The notes: generated by a model not told the origin, from the letters alone. A DNA stretch of 64,000 nt from Butyrivibrio sp. VCD2006 (GCF_000423925.1 NZ_AUIX01000007.1:124001-188000); one strand, 5' to 3'; counted from the first letter of the stretch, positions 1 through 9,146 are shown. Program-made: numbers and translations.

Positions 1-1
1 T

Positions 2-394
2 TTTCAGCATGATGCATCAACTGTTCACACCGTTTCAAAGAAAAACCTTGAGGACAGAATGACTGCCGGAAGACAGATACTCTCTGAGGCTAAAGAGAAT
101 GGTTATCTTGAGAAATTCAAGGATGAGATAGAGTTTATGTATACGGTACTGTTTTACGTAAACACCCTGTTTTCAGCTATGCCAAAGGAGATGCATATAG
201 AGGATTGCTATAATTTCACTAAGCAAATGGGCAGTGAGATGAAAAGAGCTTTTCCAAATTTCCAGGAGAATCCCTATTATAAAGAGAGAATCCATGCTGA
301 GGAGAAGAAGCTTATAGGGATGCAGATGAAGTCGCACCTACTGTTTTATGTGTATTACAGGCTATTGTGGCTGTATAGAGGTTTTAGAAAGTAG
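2..394 (+). CDS. C-terminal end of a gene cut by the window edge (possible family 2 glycosyltransferase)
   Basis: The frame is open from base 2 with no start signal before it, so this is the last ~130 codons of a longer gene that begins outside the window. The first in-window ATG, at base 59, has no ribosome binding site and is probably internal. The visible part is helical and charged, and ends in an aromatic, basic segment (YYRLLWLYRGFRK). Such tails are common at the C-terminus of capsular family 2 glycosyltransferases, and the genes that follow are capsule genes, but no catalytic motif is visible. The coding call is secure; the family is a guess from context. Confidence 0.6.
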   Translation, partial: FQHDASTVHTVSKKNLEDRMTAGRQILSEAKENGYLEKFKDEIEFMYTVLFYVNTLFSAMPKEMHIEDCYNFTKQMGSEMKRAFPNFQENPYYKERIHAEEKKLIGMQMKSHLLFYVYYRLLWLYRGFRK

Positions 395-396
395 AA

Positions 397-441
397 CCCT
401 CATCTGTCAGCTTCGCTGACATCTTCCCCCAGAGGGGGAAG
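397..441 (+). repeat. Dispersed palindromic intergenic element, copy 1
   Basis: It starts with CCCTCATC and contains two hairpins: GTCAG/CTGAC around CTTCG, and an 8-bp CTTCCCCC/GGGGGAAG stem. The same layout (CCCTCATC, a small variable hairpin, then a C-run/G-run hairpin) recurs at 2001-2042 in this orientation and at 793-836 inverted. It lies 2 bp after the stop codon of the first gene and could act as a transcript end structure. Non-coding. Confidence 0.8.
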
Positions 442-462
442 ACAAAAAATAATATAAGCAAA

Positions 463-791
463 GCCTTCCCTCAATGAGGAAAACAAAAAAATAGAGCCTT
501 CCCTCAATGGGGAAAACAAAAAAATAGAGCCTTCCCTCAATGGGGAAAACAAAAAAATAGAGCCTTCCCTCAAAGGGGAAAACAAAAGAATAGAGCCTTC
601 CCTCAATGGGGAAAACAAAAGAATAGAGCCTTCCCTCAATGGGGAAAACAAAAGAATAGAGCCTTCCCTCAATGGGGAAAACAAAAGAATAGAGCCTTCC
701 CTCAATGGGGAAAACAAAAAAATAGAGCCTTCCCTCAATGGGGAAAACAAAAAATAGAGCCTTCCCTCAATGGGGAAAACAAAAAAATAGA
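463..791. repeat. 33-bp tandem repeat array, ten units
   Basis: Ten units begin at 463, 496, 529, 562, 595, 628, 661, 694, 727 and 759. All are 33 bp except the ninth, which is 32 bp after losing one A. Each unit has a GCCTTCCCTCAATGGGGAA core, able to form a TTCCC/GGGAA hairpin, followed by an A-rich linker. Linkers come in blocks: an all-A form in units 1-3 and 8-10, and an AAAAGAA form in units 4-7. Unit 1 has TGAGG and unit 4 has AAGGGG in the core. The pattern indicates stepwise tandem duplication. Read on the minus strand it gives an 11-residue repeat, but nothing supports translation. Confidence 0.93.
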
Positions 792-792
792 G

Positions 793-836
793 CCTTCCCC
801 CATTGGGGGAAGGTGGCGCGAAGCGCCGGATGAGGG
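793..836 (-). repeat. Dispersed palindromic element, copy 2 (inverted), closing the tandem array
   Basis: This is the eleventh repeat core, extended into a full element: CCTTCCCCC/GGGGGAAGG hairpin, then GGCGCGAAGCGCC, then GGATGAGGG. It is the reverse complement form of the elements at 397-441 and 2001-2042, so the tandem array is bounded by inverted copies. The array probably expanded from the C-run/G-run hairpin of this element. Confidence 0.85.
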
Positions 837-851
837 AAAAAAGGAGTTAAC

Positions 852-1994
852 GTGCACGAGAGAATTTATGTGTGCCACACCTTCTATCATGTGTATGTGG
901 CATGCCTTAAGGAATTTCATATATTGCATCAGTTCGCGGGAAAAGGAGGTGATACTTTTGGCGCGTCTAAGTCCGGCGGTGGAAGTGATATGGCAGGCCG
1001 GGCAACCCTGGTGCTTTCCAAGATGAGCAATAAGTTTGGAAGTATGGTGGACAGAGCAAGAGATTGCGGTCTATTTGAAGAAGTTATTGAGTACGATGAA
1101 AAGGTAGATACCTTTTTCCCTGAGCTAAAGCCACTTCGTACAAATACCGGAAGCCTTCCGAAGAACATGATAAACAGAATAAAATTCTGCAGGAGATTTG
1201 CACAGCTGCAGGAGCAATATGTTCCTGTTGATTTTAAGAAGTACAAGGATATATATGTTTTCTGTGATTCGGATCCTATAGGCTATTATCTGAATTATAA
1301 AAAGATTAGATACCATGCTCTTGAGGATGGACTTAATTGTATAAAATACGGTGATCAGGCCAGATATGATAACAATGGACATTTTAAGTTCAAGGCATGG
1401 CTTGCATCCACAGGACTTATTTTTATTCAGAATGGTTGGGGAAGATACTGCATAGATATGGAGGTCAATGACATATCTATACTTGATTATCCATGCCCAA
1501 AATATATTGAAGTGCCAAGAGATCCGCTTGTTAAGGAGCTTACACAGGCCGATAAGGATCTCATGCTTAAGCTCTTTGTTGAAAACATGGATGAGCTGAA
1601 GGATCAGCTTGAAAAGGGAAAGGACAAGCCTAGAGTACTGATCCTTTCAGAGCCTCTTTGCGATCTTGAAACCAGAGAGAGACTTTTCAGGGATCTTGTA
1701 AATGAGTACGGAAACCTTAAGGGTAAAGAAGCAATAGTAATGATTAAGCAGCATCCCAGGGATTATCTTGATTACAAAGCAAAATTCCCGGATGTAATCC
1801 TTCTTGCGGGAACATTTCCCATGGAAATGCTCAACTTTATCGATGGACTAAAATTTGATAGACTAGTATCTGTATACACAGTTGTAGACTCAATCAAGTT
1901 CGTCGATGAAAAACTTTTCCTCGGCGATGATTTCATGGACAAATATGAAGCTCCTGAAATCCATCGACTTAATGAGCAGATAATAGATAATTAA
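852..1994 (+). CDS. Sialyltransferase-like capsular glycosyltransferase (GT52/polysialyltransferase type)
   Basis: Predicted cytoplasmic GT-B glycosyltransferase of 380 residues. It has the two short motifs of bacterial sialyltransferase families: an acidic-acidic-G motif (LEDG, residues 157-160) and an HP motif (KQHPRDYLDY, residues 299-308). The N-terminal VCHTFYHVY stretch resembles the first beta strand of GT52 proteins, although about 30 residues after it are Gly/Ser-rich and poorly conserved-looking. The start is GTG, with AAGGAG five bases upstream. There is no signal peptide or membrane segment. The gene sits alone between inverted copies of a dispersed repeat, ahead of an ABC exporter. 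The sugar transferred is unknown; no sialic acid synthesis genes are visible. Confidence 0.7.
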   Translation: MHERIYVCHTFYHVYVACLKEFHILHQFAGKGGDTFGASKSGGGSDMAGRATLVLSKMSNKFGSMVDRARDCGLFEEVIEYDEKVDTFFPELKPLRTNTGSLPKNMINRIKFCRRFAQLQEQYVPVDFKKYKDIYVFCDSDPIGYYLNYKKIRYHALEDGLNCIKYGDQARYDNNGHFKFKAWLASTGLIFIQNGWGRYCIDMEVNDISILDYPCPKYIEVPRDPLVKELTQADKDLMLKLFVENMDELKDQLEKGKDKPRVLILSEPLCDLETRERLFRDLVNEYGNLKGKEAIVMIKQHPRDYLDYKAKFPDVILLAGTFPMEMLNFIDGLKFDRLVSVYTVVDSIKFVDEKLFLGDDFMDKYEAPEIHRLNEQIIDN

Positions 1995-2000
1995 AAAACG

Positions 2001-2042
2001 CCCTCATCCGGCGTTACACGCCACCTTCCCCAGAGGGGAAGG
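2001..2042 (+). repeat. Dispersed palindromic element, copy 3
   Basis: CCCTCATCCGGCG, then a small GGCGTTACACGCC hairpin, then CCTTCCCC/GGGGAAGG. It has the same orientation as copy 1 and is inverted relative to copy 2. It fills the gap between the glycosyltransferase at 852 and the ABC exporter at 2058, so it would be transcribed and fold in the mRNA. Confidence 0.85.
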
Positions 2043-2057
2043 TAATATAGGAGAAAC

Positions 2058-3809
2058 ATGAAAAAGATTTATCAAAAAATGATGGTGCTTTTGGATGCCC
2101 GTCAGAAGAAGCAGATGGTGCTTATTGTTTTATTGATGCTTTTGGGTGGCCTTCTTGAGACACTGGGAATAGCTTTGCTATTACCCGCTATGCAGACAGT
2201 TCTTAAACCGGATGACCTCCCAAGCAGCAAAAAGCTTTATGCAGTTTATAATTTCCTTGGATGTAACGACGTTAAGCAATTTGCATTAATAATATTTGCA
2301 TCCATTATAGCGGTATTTATTATTAAGAATATTGTGCTGTTTATAATAAATGTAATACAGCTTAGATTTGTTTATACCAATCAGTTCGCTACTTCAAGGC
2401 GAATGATGATCAACTTCATGCAAAGACCTTATGAGTATTATCTCAATGCGGATACGTCAGTAATACAGAGAAATATTACTTCTGATGTTAATAATATGTA
2501 CGGACTTATTTTAAGCTGCCTGCAGCTCATTTCGGAAATGATTGTATTTGCATGTCTTGTTATCATGCTGCTAATTCAGGATTTCAGGATGACGCTCTTT
2601 ATTTCGGTTTTGCTTGTTACCGTTCTTTTGATAATAAAGTACATCATCAAGCCTATCATGGTTAAGGCAGGTCAGGATAATCAGGATTACTACAGCGGAC
2701 TTTTCAAGTGGATTGAAGAGTCTGTTATGGGAATCAAGGAAATCAAGATTGCCAATAAGGAGAACTACTTCATTAACGGCTATGCGGATTGCGGTGCCGG
2801 ATATGTAAATGCGGTCCAAAAGTACAATCTTTACAATTCAACTCCAAGACTTCTTATAGAGACTATAGGAGTAGCAGGAATGATCGGATATATGATGATC
2901 ATGATTGCCAGTGGCAGAGATTTCAAGGCTATGGTTGGAATGATCACTGTTGTGGGCGCAGCTGCAGCAAGACTACTCCCAAGTGCCAACAGAATCAACA
3001 ACTACCTCACATCAATAGCTTATTTTGAGCCATTTTTCATGAATGTAAGTGATAACCTCCAGCAGGAGATCAACGACGGTTCTGTATCATATAAGGCTGA
3101 GGATTACAGGGTGATGAAGGAAGTGGAGAAGCTCCCTGTTCACAAGACAATTGAGCTTAAAAACATCACTTACCACTATCCTAATTCTGAGGCTTATGTT
3201 CTTAAAAATGCCGACATGACTATTCCTGTAGGAAAGTCCATCGGTATTGTGGGAACCTCAGGTGCAGGTAAGACAACTATTGTCGATATCATGCTCGGAC
3301 TTTTGAAAATTGAGACAGGACAGATTCTGGCTGACGGAGTTGAGATAAGAGAACACTATCCGGAGTGGCTTAAGAATATCGGCTATATTCCGCAGACAAT
3401 TTTCATGCTGGATTCAACCATAAGGAAGAATGTTGCCTTTGGTGTTCCGGATGAGGATATAGATGATAACAAGGTCTGGGCTGCTCTTAAGGAGGCTCAG
3501 CTCGATGAATATGTAAGAAATCTTCCTGATGGACTTGATACCGCAATTGGGGAAAGAGGTATCAGACTTTCAGGAGGTCAGAGACAGCGTATAGGTATCG
3601 CTAGAGCTCTTTTTGAGGATCCGGAGGTACTGGTTCTCGATGAGGCTACAAGTGCTCTTGATAATGAGACTGAAGCTGCGATCATGGATTCCATCAACAG
3701 ACTCCATGGCAGAAAGACGCTCGTAATAATCGCGCACAGACTTCAGACCATTGAAAAGTGCGACATGGTTTATAGGGTAGAAGGACAGAAGGTATCTCAG
3801 GAGAGATAA
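2058..3809 (+). CDS. ABC exporter, lipid-linked oligosaccharide flippase type (MsbA/PglK-like)
   Basis: A 583-residue half-transporter with six predicted membrane helices in the first ~330 residues, followed by an ABC ATPase. Walker A is GTSGAGKTT (about residue 398), the signature is LSGGQRQR (about 503) and Walker B is VLVLDEATS (about 523), so the ATPase looks active. Transporters of this shape flip lipid-linked sugars or lipids out of the cytoplasm, as PglK does. The position inside a glycan locus supports that role. The start ATG follows TAGGAGA. It could instead export another amphipathic substrate; sequence alone does not separate these. Confidence 0.82.
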   Translation: MKKIYQKMMVLLDARQKKQMVLIVLLMLLGGLLETLGIALLLPAMQTVLKPDDLPSSKKLYAVYNFLGCNDVKQFALIIFASIIAVFIIKNIVLFIINVIQLRFVYTNQFATSRRMMINFMQRPYEYYLNADTSVIQRNITSDVNNMYGLILSCLQLISEMIVFACLVIMLLIQDFRMTLFISVLLVTVLLIIKYIIKPIMVKAGQDNQDYYSGLFKWIEESVMGIKEIKIANKENYFINGYADCGAGYVNAVQKYNLYNSTPRLLIETIGVAGMIGYMMIMIASGRDFKAMVGMITVVGAAAARLLPSANRINNYLTSIAYFEPFFMNVSDNLQQEINDGSVSYKAEDYRVMKEVEKLPVHKTIELKNITYHYPNSEAYVLKNADMTIPVGKSIGIVGTSGAGKTTIVDIMLGLLKIETGQILADGVEIREHYPEWLKNIGYIPQTIFMLDSTIRKNVAFGVPDEDIDDNKVWAALKEAQLDEYVRNLPDGLDTAIGERGIRLSGGQRQRIGIARALFEDPEVLVLDEATSALDNETEAAIMDSINRLHGRKTLVIIAHRLQTIEKCDMVYRVEGQKVSQER

Positions 3810-3840
3810 AAAACGGGGAAGCAGACTTGGGGGAACACGT

Positions 3841-5601
3841 ATGCTTACATTACTTACCGTAAGGGAAAAAGTTTTTAGATTTAAAAAATATCAGAAACCA
3901 CTGGAAAAGTGGATTTTTCCTGTGATTCTGTTTTTGTATCCGCTTATCGGGGTGGCGCAGGGGGTAGATATTACCGACACTACGTATAGTCTTGGAAATT
4001 ATCAGTTTGCGGATGCGCTTGACCCGATGTGGATGATCGCGACATATATTCCTAATCTGATTGGACGGTTTTTTATGGTGCTTCCCGGTGGAAGTACCAT
4101 GCTTGGTATGAATATTTATTGCTCATTTGTAATAAGTGCCACCGCACTTGCAGGATATTATATGCTACAGCGCTGGATGCCGGGATGGATGACTTTTATC
4201 GGAGAACTGATAGCAATAAATCTTTGCTGGTGCCCCAGGGCAATCCTTTACAATTACCTTACATACTTTTGCTTTACTACCGGAACGCTGCTGCTTTTGC
4301 ATGCAATGACTGATTATGAGATAACAAGATGGAAATTTCTTCTTGCGGGATTTTTCCTGGGACTTTCAGTAATGGTCAGGTTCCCTAATGTAGTAGAAGC
4401 AGCAATGATAATTGTCCTTTGGTATTATGACGGACTACATAAAAGGGACATGAAGGAGATAATGCGGAAAACCGGTCTTTGCATCGGTGGGTATTTTATC
4501 GGCTTATTGATTCCTTTAATTATGATAAGCATAGAATATGGGATTACGGCCTACCCGGAAATGATCATGTCACTGTTTTCCATGTCAAAGGAAGCAACGG
4601 ATTACTCTGCCGGAGGCATGATCGGAGCCATATTAACAGCGTGGGATACGAGCTTTATGCATATGATCATAATGATTCCCTGCATGATCGTGGGATCCAT
4701 TATGATGTTCTTAAAGCCCGGCAAGTTCTACTGGATAAAAAGAATAATATACATAGGCGGAATACTGCTGCTGTTTTACTACTATTACGAAGAGAGCGTA
4801 TTTACAAGAAGCTATCATTACTATGATTCTGTGTTTGAGCCTGCAATGATGTTTCTTATCTGCGGAATATGTTTCTTTATAATTGGTGTGACACCGTATA
4901 TACATGGGCAGGCATCTGAGAGAAGTCTTTGTCTGGCGAGCCTTCTTATAATAATTATTACTCCTCTTGGAAGTAATAATTATACATATCCGCTTCTAAA
5001 CAACCTGTTTATAGTTGCACCTTTTATAATGTGGATGTTCAGAAGAGTAAGACAGGCAGGTGGCTCTGAGGAGGTTCACTTCACCTGGAAAGCTATGTAT
5101 ATGGCGATTCTTGTTTTGATATTTTTCCAGAGTTCGATTTTTCATTGCAAATATAGCTTTGTAGACGGTACTGATGGAACTAAAAGATTGGCGCTTATCG
5201 GAACACAGGATGTTCCAAAGGCAGCAGGCATGTATACCACTAAGGAGAATGCTAGTAGTCTTTCGGAGCTTCATACCCTTATAAGACAAAGGGGTCTTGA
5301 GGACAAAAAGCTTTTACAGTTTGGAAAAGCACCGGGACTTTCATATCTTCTTGATATGGAGCCGGCAATTTTCACTACATGGCCTGATCTTGATTCCAAT
5401 ACAGTGACAAGATTTGAGGATGCTCTTTCAGAGTTTGAGGGGGCTGATAATGAGGAATTACCGGTGGTCATCATCAATCCTGATTTTGAAGGAGAGAGAA
5501 GTGCCAAGAAAAAATATGATATGTTATTGGACTTCCTTAAGACTTGGAAGTATAATAAAGTCTTTGAAAGTGACCGCTTTGAAGTTTATGCGGTCTGGTA
5601 A
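3841..5601 (+). CDS. Large polytopic membrane protein, GT-C-like, with C-terminal soluble domain
   Basis: A 586-residue protein with about 11-12 predicted membrane helices between residues 24 and 432, and a soluble tail of ~150 residues. The first extracytoplasmic loop carries an acidic motif (DITDTTYSLGNY, near residue 47), the usual place for the catalytic acid in GT-C glycosyltransferases that use polyprenyl-phosphate sugars. No named family is recognised with certainty. The neighbouring GtrA, GtrB-like and aminosugar genes fit the role of an outer-face sugar transferase. The start ATG has a weak GGGGGA site upstream. Confidence 0.6.
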   Translation: MLTLLTVREKVFRFKKYQKPLEKWIFPVILFLYPLIGVAQGVDITDTTYSLGNYQFADALDPMWMIATYIPNLIGRFFMVLPGGSTMLGMNIYCSFVISATALAGYYMLQRWMPGWMTFIGELIAINLCWCPRAILYNYLTYFCFTTGTLLLLHAMTDYEITRWKFLLAGFFLGLSVMVRFPNVVEAAMIIVLWYYDGLHKRDMKEIMRKTGLCIGGYFIGLLIPLIMISIEYGITAYPEMIMSLFSMSKEATDYSAGGMIGAILTAWDTSFMHMIIMIPCMIVGSIMMFLKPGKFYWIKRIIYIGGILLLFYYYYEESVFTRSYHYYDSVFEPAMMFLICGICFFIIGVTPYIHGQASERSLCLASLLIIIITPLGSNNYTYPLLNNLFIVAPFIMWMFRRVRQAGGSEEVHFTWKAMYMAILVLIFFQSSIFHCKYSFVDGTDGTKRLALIGTQDVPKAAGMYTTKENASSLSELHTLIRQRGLEDKKLLQFGKAPGLSYLLDMEPAIFTTWPDLDSNTVTRFEDALSEFEGADNEELPVVIINPDFEGERSAKKKYDMLLDFLKTWKYNKVFESDRFEVYAVW

Positions 5602-5646
5602 AGAATGTGGGAGATCTGTTCCGCGGTTTTAGAACACGGAGGAATT

Positions 5647-6126
5647 ATGGAATTAAACGAAGTACAAAAAAAGGACATCTTTGACAAAATCATGTCATTG
5701 CCGGTTCTTAATATATTTGAACCTTTTTATAAGAAGTACAAGGAAGGACTTTTATATTTATTCTTTGGAGGACTGGCCTTCTTTTTGAGTATTTTTCTTT
5801 TTTGGTTTATGGATAGTGTGATGCATCTGAATGAGGTGGTAAACAACACTATTGACTGGGTTATATGTGTGGCATTTCAGTTTTTTACCAACAGGACCTG
5901 GGTGTTTGATGGTAAAGTTGATACAAAAAAAGATTTCTTAAAGCAGGCAGGATCTTTTACTGCAGGAAGATTATTTACACTTGTAGTCGAAGATTTGCTG
6001 ATATTTATTTTTATAACTTTACTGGGATTTGCCAAGATGCCTGTAAAATTGGCTGCAACTTTTGTCGTGATAGTTCTTAACTATTTTATCAGTAAACTGA
6101 TAGTATTTAGGAAAAAAGAGGATTGA
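5647..6126 (+). CDS. GtrA-family membrane protein (polyprenyl-phosphate sugar flippase type)
   Basis: A 159-residue protein with four predicted membrane helices. The motif QFFTNRTWVFDG and the C-terminal NYFISKLIVFRKK are characteristic of the GtrA/DPMS family (PF04138). Family members are thought to help move polyprenyl-phosphate-linked sugars across the membrane beside a GtrB transferase. Start: an upstream ATG at 5605 lies in frame, but the ATG at 5647 has a good ACGGAGGA site and fits the family N-terminus. It is 3 bp from the aminotransferase gene and one of a set (GtrB-like at 9773, GT-C-like at 3841 and 7281) that resembles a three-part sugar decoration system. Confidence 0.88.
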   Translation: MELNEVQKKDIFDKIMSLPVLNIFEPFYKKYKEGLLYLFFGGLAFFLSIFLFWFMDSVMHLNEVVNNTIDWVICVAFQFFTNRTWVFDGKVDTKKDFLKQAGSFTAGRLFTLVVEDLLIFIFITLLGFAKMPVKLAATFVVIVLNYFISKLIVFRKKED

Positions 6127-6129
6127 CCT

Positions 6130-7266
6130 ATGCGTATCAATTTTAACGTGCCTCCCTACACCGGGAAGGAAATGGATTATATAAAGGTATGTGTGGAAAA
6201 CCAGAAAATCTGCGGAGATGGTGAATTCACAAAGAAGGATAATGAGTGGTTCGAGAAGAAGACAGGTGTTAACAAGTGCCTTCTGACGACCTCCTGCACT
6301 CATGCCACTGAGATGTCTGCGATCCTGGCAGGCATAAAGGAAGGTGATGAGGTAATAATGCCTTCATATACCTTTGTTTCCACGGCTAATGCGTTTGTAC
6401 TTCGTGGCGCCAAGGTGGTATTTGTTGATATCAGGCCTGATACCATGAATATCGATGAAAAGCTTATTGAGGATGCGATTACTCCAAAGACAAGAGCGAT
6501 TGTTCCCGTGCATTATGCAGGTGTTGGATGCGAGATGGATACGATAATGGATATTGCAAAGCGTCACAACCTGTTTGTTATCGAGGATGCCGCGCAGGGA
6601 GTTATGTCCACTTATAAAGGCAAGGCACTTGGTGCTATTGGAGATTTTGGTAATTACAGTTTTCACGAGACTAAGAATTACAGTATGGGAGAGGGTGGAG
6701 CACTCCTTCTTAGGGATGAGACCTATGTAAATGATGCGATCATCGTAAGAGAAAAGGGCACTAACAGAACCCTGTATCAACTTGGTAAGGTGGATAAGTA
6801 CACATGGCTTCAGCCGGGATCATCCTATCTTCCGAGCGATATGAATGCTGCTTATCTATATGCACAGCTTCAGATGGCGGATGAGATCAATGATGCCAGA
6901 ATGGATCACTATAACAGATATACTGAGGCGTTTAGGGATATGGCAGAAGCAGGAATGATCGAGCTTCCCTATGTTCCGGAAGAATGTAAGCATAATGCGC
7001 ACATGTTTTATATTAAGTGTAAGGACTTTGAGGAGAGAGAAGGTCTTATAAAGTATCTGAAAGCTAATGATATTCTTCCCGCATCCCATTATGTTCCGCT
7101 TCATTCGTCAACTGCAGGACTTAAGTACAGTAGGTTCCACGGCGAGGATAAGTATACGACTAAAGAGAGCCTTCGCCTGCTCAGACTTCCGATGTATTAC
7201 AGTCTCACAAATGAAGATCTTGATGAAGTAGTGATGCGTGTTAAGGAGTATTATAAAGCTTTATAA
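6130..7266 (+). CDS. wecE: dTDP-4-amino-4,6-dideoxygalactose transaminase (WecE type)
   Basis: PLP-dependent sugar aminotransferase of the DegT/DnrJ/EryC1/StrS family, 378 residues, which is normal for WecE. It converts dTDP-4-keto-6-deoxyglucose to dTDP-4-amino-4,6-dideoxygalactose using glutamate. Long stretches match remembered E. coli WecE closely: MPSYTFVSTANAFVLRGAK, IVPVHYAGVGCEMDTIMDIA and EDAAQGVMSTYKGKALG. The PLP lysine is expected at K182 in HETKNYSMGEGG. The RmlA/RmlB enzymes that make its substrate are not in the window. A GNAT acetyltransferase two genes later could N-acetylate the product. It starts 3 bp after gtrA, so translation is probably coupled. Confidence 0.92.
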   Translation: MRINFNVPPYTGKEMDYIKVCVENQKICGDGEFTKKDNEWFEKKTGVNKCLLTTSCTHATEMSAILAGIKEGDEVIMPSYTFVSTANAFVLRGAKVVFVDIRPDTMNIDEKLIEDAITPKTRAIVPVHYAGVGCEMDTIMDIAKRHNLFVIEDAAQGVMSTYKGKALGAIGDFGNYSFHETKNYSMGEGGALLLRDETYVNDAIIVREKGTNRTLYQLGKVDKYTWLQPGSSYLPSDMNAAYLYAQLQMADEINDARMDHYNRYTEAFRDMAEAGMIELPYVPEECKHNAHMFYIKCKDFEEREGLIKYLKANDILPASHYVPLHSSTAGLKYSRFHGEDKYTTKESLRLLRLPMYYSLTNEDLDEVVMRVKEYYKAL

Positions 7267-7280
7267 ACGTTCTGTAGAAA

Positions 7281-9146
7281 ATGAGTGACATGGAAAATAA
7301 AAAGAGATTCCCATCATCCAATTCTATAATTTCAGGTCTCATAACTATTGCTTTTGCAGTGGTTATGGGACTTTTGTACTCTTATTGGTTTGACCTTAAT
7401 GACGATGTACTGATGAAAGATATATTGTCAGGAGTTTTCACCGGTAAGCCCTGTGCGCATAATATTCAGATGCTCTATCCTATAAGTTTTCTGATAAGCC
7501 GGGTATATATGCTATTTAAGAATGCCGACTGCTATGGGATTTATCTGATTGTATGCCAGTATTTAAGCTTTTTTGTACTGTTGAGATCTTTTGCGGGAGT
7601 TCCTGCGGATGTTATTTTAAAGCGCATAGGTGAAGATGCATCCTGGTTAGCAAGGGTCTTAATCAAAATAATATGTAATCTCATAGTCCTTATTGTGTTT
7701 CTTACAGTGGTTGCGGGGCATTTTGTAATTATTCAGTATACTTTTACTGTTGCCATGATGTGCTCTGCTGCTGCAGTTTTATGTTTTGAGAAGAAGGATG
7801 TGGCAGCGACTGCTTTTATTGCGTTTGCATTTCTCACAAGGTCTGAGATGACGTTGCTGATGCTTCCATTCGTTATGCTTGCACTTTTTTACAGATTTGC
7901 TGATGGAGGCATTACTGATAAGAAAAATATCAGGCGGCATGCTATTCCTGTCCTGGCGGTTATAGCAGTTCTCGTTGTTTCGGAACTTCTTAATTTTGCA
8001 GGTTATTCATCAAAAGAGTGGAGAGAGTTTAATTCATTTTTTGACAGCAGAACTAAGGTTTACGACTTTTATCAGATACCGGATTATGAAGAGAACAGGG
8101 ACTTCTATGATTCGATTGAGCTAAAAAAGAGTGAATATGAGCTTCTTAAGAATTATAACTTTGGAATAGATGACAATATTGATGCAGCTAAGATGGCTGA
8201 TATTGCAGCGTATGGTAAAAAGCTAAGTGGCCAAAGATCTTTTGTTTCCAGGATGGCCGGTTGCCTGAGGCTCTATGTTTACAGATTTCTGAATATCGGA
8301 AAGCCTGTAAGTTTCGAGTATCCGCAGACAGATTCTCCATGGAATATAGTTGCGAACCTGATGTATCTTATTGCGCTTGTGATGCTTATTTTGCATGAGA
8401 GCAGAAGGAAAAAAGGGGTAATGGCAATCGCTGTTTCTGCGATCTGGAGGCTGGCTCTTCTTCTTGCAGGAAGGACTATGATATGGCTATACATAATGGC
8501 AGGAGAGCGTGATCCGATAAGAATAACGCATTCACTTTATCTGATAGAGATAACGCTTTTGGTAGTCCTTTCCGAGGAAATGCTAAGAAGAATTGTAGAT
8601 GATTCTTTAGATGGCAAGTATGATGATACAAAGAGGATTGTCACAGAAGTCATTCATATTTTTGCGGGCTTTTGCCTTGCCGGATTCTTTTCCATAAGCT
8701 TCAGATATCTTTCCATGAATCTGAAAATAGCAGATACTGAGTGCAAAGGAAGAGCTGAATATAACAAGGCTTATGAGGAGCTTGAAACCTATTGCAAAGG
8801 GAATGGTGACAGATTTTATTTTGTGGATGTATACACTTCTGTAGCCTATGAGGATACAGGTTATACATACTCTCAGGAGATGTTTGGCAGTAATAATGAT
8901 GCATCCAACATGACTCTTATGGGAGGATGGGCATCAAAGAGTCCTGCTGAAAAAGAGAAGCTTCACTACTTTGGACTTAATGAGACAATGGGAGAAGCTA
9001 TCTTTGATGACAGGGCATATATAATCGCCGATAAGGACAGTGATCTTGAATGGATGATGGACTACTACAGTGATACGGGAAGAGACATAAGCATTGAGAA
9101 GACCGATGAGGTTGCAGGAGAGTTCTCTGTCTGGAAGGTAAGATAG
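7281..9146 (+). CDS. Large polytopic membrane protein, GT-C-like, with C-terminal soluble domain
   Basis: A 621-residue protein with about 11 predicted membrane helices up to residue ~477 and a ~145-residue soluble tail. The first outer loop has a double-acid motif (FDLNDDVLMKDILSG, about residues 38-52), a GT-C hallmark. The overall plan resembles the protein at 3841. It lies between wecE and the acetyltransferase, so transfer of the amino sugar made by those enzymes is a reasonable guess, without direct evidence. The start ATG has no clear ribosome binding site; coupling to the preceding gene 14 bp upstream may help. Confidence 0.6.
   Translation: MSDMENKKRFPSSNSIISGLITIAFAVVMGLLYSYWFDLNDDVLMKDILSGVFTGKPCAHNIQMLYPISFLISRVYMLFKNADCYGIYLIVCQYLSFFVLLRSFAGVPADVILKRIGEDASWLARVLIKIICNLIVLIVFLTVVAGHFVIIQYTFTVAMMCSAAAVLCFEKKDVAATAFIAFAFLTRSEMTLLMLPFVMLALFYRFADGGITDKKNIRRHAIPVLAVIAVLVVSELLNFAGYSSKEWREFNSFFDSRTKVYDFYQIPDYEENRDFYDSIELKKSEYELLKNYNFGIDDNIDAAKMADIAAYGKKLSGQRSFVSRMAGCLRLYVYRFLNIGKPVSFEYPQTDSPWNIVANLMYLIALVMLILHESRRKKGVMAIAVSAIWRLALLLAGRTMIWLYIMAGERDPIRITHSLYLIEITLLVVLSEEMLRRIVDDSLDGKYDDTKRIVTEVIHIFAGFCLAGFFSISFRYLSMNLKIADTECKGRAEYNKAYEELETYCKGNGDRFYFVDVYTSVAYEDTGYTYSQEMFGSNNDASNMTLMGGWASKSPAEKEKLHYFGLNETMGEAIFDDRAYIIADKDSDLEWMMDYYSDTGRDISIEKTDEVAGEFSVWKVR

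Noticed and set aside
400-750. Minus-strand open frame with an 11-residue repeat, and an overlapping one at 735-929
   Set aside because: The frames exist only because the 33-bp repeat is a multiple of three. The 32-bp unit breaks the frame, and there is no ribosome binding site or non-repeat coding sequence.
463-836. CRISPR array
   Set aside because: Units are contiguous 33-bp copies with no unique spacers, and no cas genes are in the window.
6364-6780. Minus-strand open frame opposite wecE
   Set aside because: It is antisense to a highly conserved enzyme and shows no family features of its own.
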